Positions 61,625-64,000 of a stretch of DNA of 64,000 nucleotides are shown in pieces. The notes below the pieces were generated by a model that saw nothing but the letters and a program-made list of their open reading frames with translations, made no database searches and was not told the origin of the DNA. Source of the DNA: JAEUUM01 sp038326165 (GTDB lineage Bacteria; Bacteroidota; Bacteroidia; Chitinophagales; Saprospiraceae); the NCBI GenBank assembly GCA_038326165.1, contig JBBQJT010000001.1, positions 62,001 to 126,000 on the forward strand, read 5' to 3'. The first letter of the stretch is position 1. The number at the start of each line of letters is the position of its first letter. Position numbers and translations under genes: made by a program.

Positions 61625-62764
61625 ATGGATAAAATTGCGTCAATTTGGCTTAAAAGAGCTGCAGAATGGTGGCAGAGCTATCAATCACCTGAGCCATTAC
61701 ATTTATTTTTAAAGAGGCAATTTATTGCAAATAAGAATATGGGTTCTACTGATCGAAAGATCATGTCGGATTTATTGTATGCATTTTGCAGAGCGAAGCA
61801 TCAATTTCAAGAATTTGAACTTGAAGATGGAATTCTTGAGTCTTTCAAACTCTCTGTTTCCCACGGTGCAGGTATAGTATCGGAATCTGTTTTGTTAAAA
61901 TTTGGAATCCTTCCAAAGGGTGAGAATGCCTCCATGGAATTGCATTTTGAAGCTCTTTTTCCTTATTTTGATTCTTTTTCAAACAGTTTGGATAAAGTAC
62001 TCTTACTTGATTCTTGGTATAACAAGCCTTTGGTATGGATGAATGTACGTCCTGATTTTTTTAAAAAAGTCTATGAAACTCTAGAATTTGAGGGTCTTGA
62101 TCCCGTTTTGCATGAAAAATTACCGTTTGCAATTGGATTAGTAAAAGCTGATGGATTGGATAAAGTCAAATCTCTGAATTCTGCCCATTACATTATTCAA
62201 GACTCAAGTGCGCAGCTAATTATTCAAAACCTAGAAGTAAAACAGGGGATGAAAATATGGGATGTTTGTGCCGGTGCAGGTGGCAAATCACTTGGTTTAA
62301 AATTTCAAGAAAATAGCATAAAACTGCAGTGTACCGATATCAGAACCAATATACTCGAGAATTTGAAAAACCGTTTCAAGCTTTTTGGTTTTGCGATGCC
62401 TGAGACTTACGCGATTGATATGAGTCAAACTGGTCTGATTACCAAGCCTTTTGAGTTGGTTATTGCTGATGTGCCTTGTACTGGTTCAGGAACATGGAGA
62501 CGGACCCCTGAAGCTTATGCAAGTTTTAATTTTGATTCAATCAATGAATATGTTATATTACAAAGGAAAATTATAAGCAACGTAGTCGCCAATATGGATA
62601 AAGGATCTAAGCTTGTTTATGCTACATGCTCAATATTTGAAGCTGAGAATGAAGGCAATGCCAATTGGATTTCGAATGAATTGGGTATGGAATTGATCGA
62701 GTTGGAAATGTATCAATCTGTACAATCTGATTTTATGTTCCGATCAATATTGATCAAATCTTAA
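61625..62764 (+). CDS. RsmB/NOP2-family RNA m5C methyltransferase
   Basis: A SAM-dependent RNA cytosine-5 methyltransferase of 379 residues. Motif I is WDVCAGAGGKSLGLKF (about 213-228). Motif IV with the catalytic-type Pro-Cys is ADVPCTGSGTWRRTPEAYASF. Motif VI with the nucleophilic Thr-Cys is LVYATCSIFEAENEGN. The first ~150 residues are a helical N-terminal domain resembling the NusB-like part of RsmB, but shorter. 16S rRNA C967-type methylation is the likely job, though the exact site cannot be read. The end overlaps the convergent gene by 4 bases. Confidence 0.88.
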   Translation: MDKIASIWLKRAAEWWQSYQSPEPLHLFLKRQFIANKNMGSTDRKIMSDLLYAFCRAKHQFQEFELEDGILESFKLSVSHGAGIVSESVLLKFGILPKGENASMELHFEALFPYFDSFSNSLDKVLLLDSWYNKPLVWMNVRPDFFKKVYETLEFEGLDPVLHEKLPFAIGLVKADGLDKVKSLNSAHYIIQDSSAQLIIQNLEVKQGMKIWDVCAGAGGKSLGLKFQENSIKLQCTDIRTNILENLKNRFKLFGFAMPETYAIDMSQTGLITKPFELVIADVPCTGSGTWRRTPEAYASFNFDSINEYVILQRKIISNVVANMDKGSKLVYATCSIFEAENEGNANWISNELGMELIELEMYQSVQSDFMFRSILIKS

Positions 62765-63237
62765 AGCTTCATATCTGTTTCTTGACTAAAGTTGAAAGTG
62801 AATGGAATCCAAAACTTACTGACTGTAATTTTTCCACGGTATCCTATTTTGACACTTTTGCCGAAGGCAGCACTTAATCCTCCACTCAATCCTCCTATTG
62901 CATTGAACAATTGGGATTGTGATAATTGAATCCTCAGAGGAATGCCAAATTCTTTTTTTGCACCAATAGCTGTTGAAGCAGTTTGATTGATGCTGCCAAT
63001 TGGTTGGCCATTCAGAAAAACACTTAATTCGACATTCTTTAAGATTAATCCAATGTCGTTGGGATTATAAAAATTCGCTTTAGAATTAATACCAACCGAG
63101 TTGAGGCTTACGTCAGAAATACTCACATTGCTGATATTTTTATATTCAGGTGTGGCATTGTAAGTGCAAGATTTGTATTGGGAAGTAGCTATCATTAGGA
63201 TGAATGCTAAGGAGAAATACGTATTGTTGGATTTCAT
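62761..63237 (-). CDS. LEA type 2 family protein
   Basis: A small secreted or lipid-anchored protein of the LEA14/WHy type. The ATG at 63237 starts a signal-like segment (MKSNNTYFSLAFILMIATSQYKSC), with a Cys that may be lipidated. An upstream start at 63276 is open but places charged residues before the signal. The body shows the WHy pattern: ISDVSLNSVGINSKANFYNPNDIGLILKNVELSVFLNGQPIGSI (a-x-F-x-N-P-N) followed by IPLRIQLS and KVGYRGKITVS-like strands. Role unknown, and members are usually linked with stress or outer-membrane lipid handling. Confidence 0.75.
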   Translation of the reverse strand: MKSNNTYFSLAFILMIATSQYKSCTYNATPEYKNISNVSISDVSLNSVGINSKANFYNPNDIGLILKNVELSVFLNGQPIGSINQTASTAIGAKKEFGIPLRIQLSQSQLFNAIGGLSGGLSAAFGKSVKIGYRGKITVSKFWIPFTFNFSQETDMKL

Positions 63238-63409
63238 GAAATATTCTATTTTGGTCACAAATGTACATTCATTCAAACGATGTTCTATTCAAAACCAGCT
63301 ACAAAATTTAAGTTATAACTGCAAGATGCTAACACTTGTTATTTCACAACAGATTGTTAAACGCAAAGAATGGACAGTCTATTATTGGTAATATCGCTAT
63401 TTAAAGACT

Positions 63410-63417
63410 TACCTTTG
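63410..63417 (+). promoter_or_regulatory. -7 element (TACCTTTG) 4 bases before a start codon
   Basis: TACCTTTG matches TAnnTTTG and ends 4 bases before the helicase ATG at 63422. A TTG at 63385-63387 could be the -33 element, but its spacing of 22 is long. Confidence 0.4.
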
Positions 63418-63421
63418 AGCC

Positions 63422-64000
63422 ATGAATTCATTTGAGTCTCTGGGACTGGATCAAGATATAGTTGATGCGGTAATCAAAATGGGATATGAGACCCCATCAC
63501 CAATACAAGAAACAGTTATTCCGCACCTACTTGAAAAAACTGTAGATGTAATAGCACTTGCACAAACGGGTACAGGAAAAACCGCAGCTTTTAGTTTACC
63601 TCTCATTCAAATACTGGATAAACCTCAGAATGTAGTGCGTGGTTTGATATTGAGTCCTACTAGAGAGCTATGTATGCAGATATACGAGAATATTACAAAA
63701 TTCTTACCATCTGGCAGGAGATTCAGATCAGTTGCCGTTTATGGTGGGGCTAGTATTGTTCCTCAAATTAAGGATATCAAACGTGGTGTAGATATCATAG
63801 TGGCAACTCCAGGGCGCTTGATGGATCTCATCGACAGAAAGGTAGTTGACCTGAATAATATTGAAGTGGTAATCCTTGATGAGGCTGATGAAATGCTGAA
63901 CATGGGATTCCGTGAAGATATTGAACATATATTAGGCTTCACACCAGAAGAAAAGAAAGTTTGGTTATTCAGCGCAACAATGTCAGGTGATATCCGACGC
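63422..64000 (+). CDS. DEAD-box RNA helicase, 3'-partial
   Basis: The first 193 codons of an ATP-dependent RNA helicase that runs off the window. I translated it directly from the sequence. Motifs in order: Q motif MGYETPSPIQ, motif I AQTGTGKT, motif Ia PTREL, GG (YGGAS), motif Ib TPGR, motif II DEAD and motif III SAT. The N-terminus has no extension before the Q motif, as in DeaD/RhlE/CsdA-type proteins. The C-terminal half and any RNA-binding extension lie beyond 64000, so the subfamily cannot be assigned. Confidence 0.95.
   Translation, partial: MNSFESLGLDQDIVDAVIKMGYETPSPIQETVIPHLLEKTVDVIALAQTGTGKTAAFSLPLIQILDKPQNVVRGLILSPTRELCMQIYENITKFLPSGRRFRSVAVYGGASIVPQIKDIKRGVDIIVATPGRLMDLIDRKVVDLNNIEVVILDEADEMLNMGFREDIEHILGFTPEEKKVWLFSATMSGDIRR

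Overview
The window is AT-rich bacterial chromosome with the marks of Bacteroidota: a PorT-type component of the type IX secretion system (T9SS), a giant protein ending in a type B (gliding/CHU_C) sorting domain, FecI/FecR/STN-TonB receptor and DUF4249 genes, a paired-exbD TonB operon, a 330-residue NuoG without the molybdopterin domain, and promoter elements of the TTTG-N19/20-TAnnTTTG type. The combination suits a free-living Saprospiria/Chitinophagia-like lineage, but the sequence alone does not fix the family. Genes are tightly packed and several convergent pairs overlap by their stop codons. No insertion sequence, phage or CRISPR array is visible.

Layout. 1-9.1 kb: housekeeping genes (a DUF4412-like lipoprotein, ychF, a small secreted protein, an ACP phosphodiesterase, overlapping ubiE/menG and porT, gyrA, a TPR protein, a MazG-like pyrophosphohydrolase). 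9.1-12.1 kb: cassette A, made of an ECF sigma factor, a protein with an inner-membrane anchor fused through a long linker to an outer-membrane barrel, and a lipoprotein. 12.2-17.0 kb: a probable seven-gene operon (4Fe-4S ferredoxin, fhs, 2Fe-2S ferredoxin, iscX, kdsC, UbiA-type prenyltransferase, maf). 17.1-26.2 kb: a methyltransferase, a small secreted protein and the 2524-residue T9SS surface protein with a nearly exact 264-bp tandem duplication. 26.4 kb: tRNA-His. 26.7-31.8 kb: a FecI-FecR-TonB receptor-DUF4249 surface-signalling uptake locus. 31.8-39.3 kb: a nuclease-like orphan, then TPR, PstS-like and small membrane genes beside tonB-exbD-exbD-exbB. 39.2-40.0 kb: non-coding sequence with a 24-bp palindrome and the C-terminal remnant of a glycosyltransferase. 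40.0-43.9 kb: a vanadium-haloperoxidase/PAP2 protein and a FecA-like receptor. 44.0-56.7 kb: a complete nuoA-N operon with a good promoter. 57.0-60.7 kb: cassette B, the same three protein types as cassette A in a different order. 60.8-64 kb: yebC, an RsmB-like methyltransferase, a LEA-type protein and the start of a DEAD-box helicase.

How the parts fit. Complex I feeds the quinone whose last methylation is made by the UbiE/MenG product. ExbB/ExbD/TonB energises the two TonB-dependent receptors. PorT belongs to the secretion system that would export the giant CHU_C protein. Three ECF sigma loci lie within about 50 kb: one is the familiar FecIR type. The other two are paralogous and pair the sigma factor with a putative dual-membrane-spanning anti-sigma protein plus a lipoprotein sharing a ZU5-like domain. 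That three-part module is the most interesting system here.
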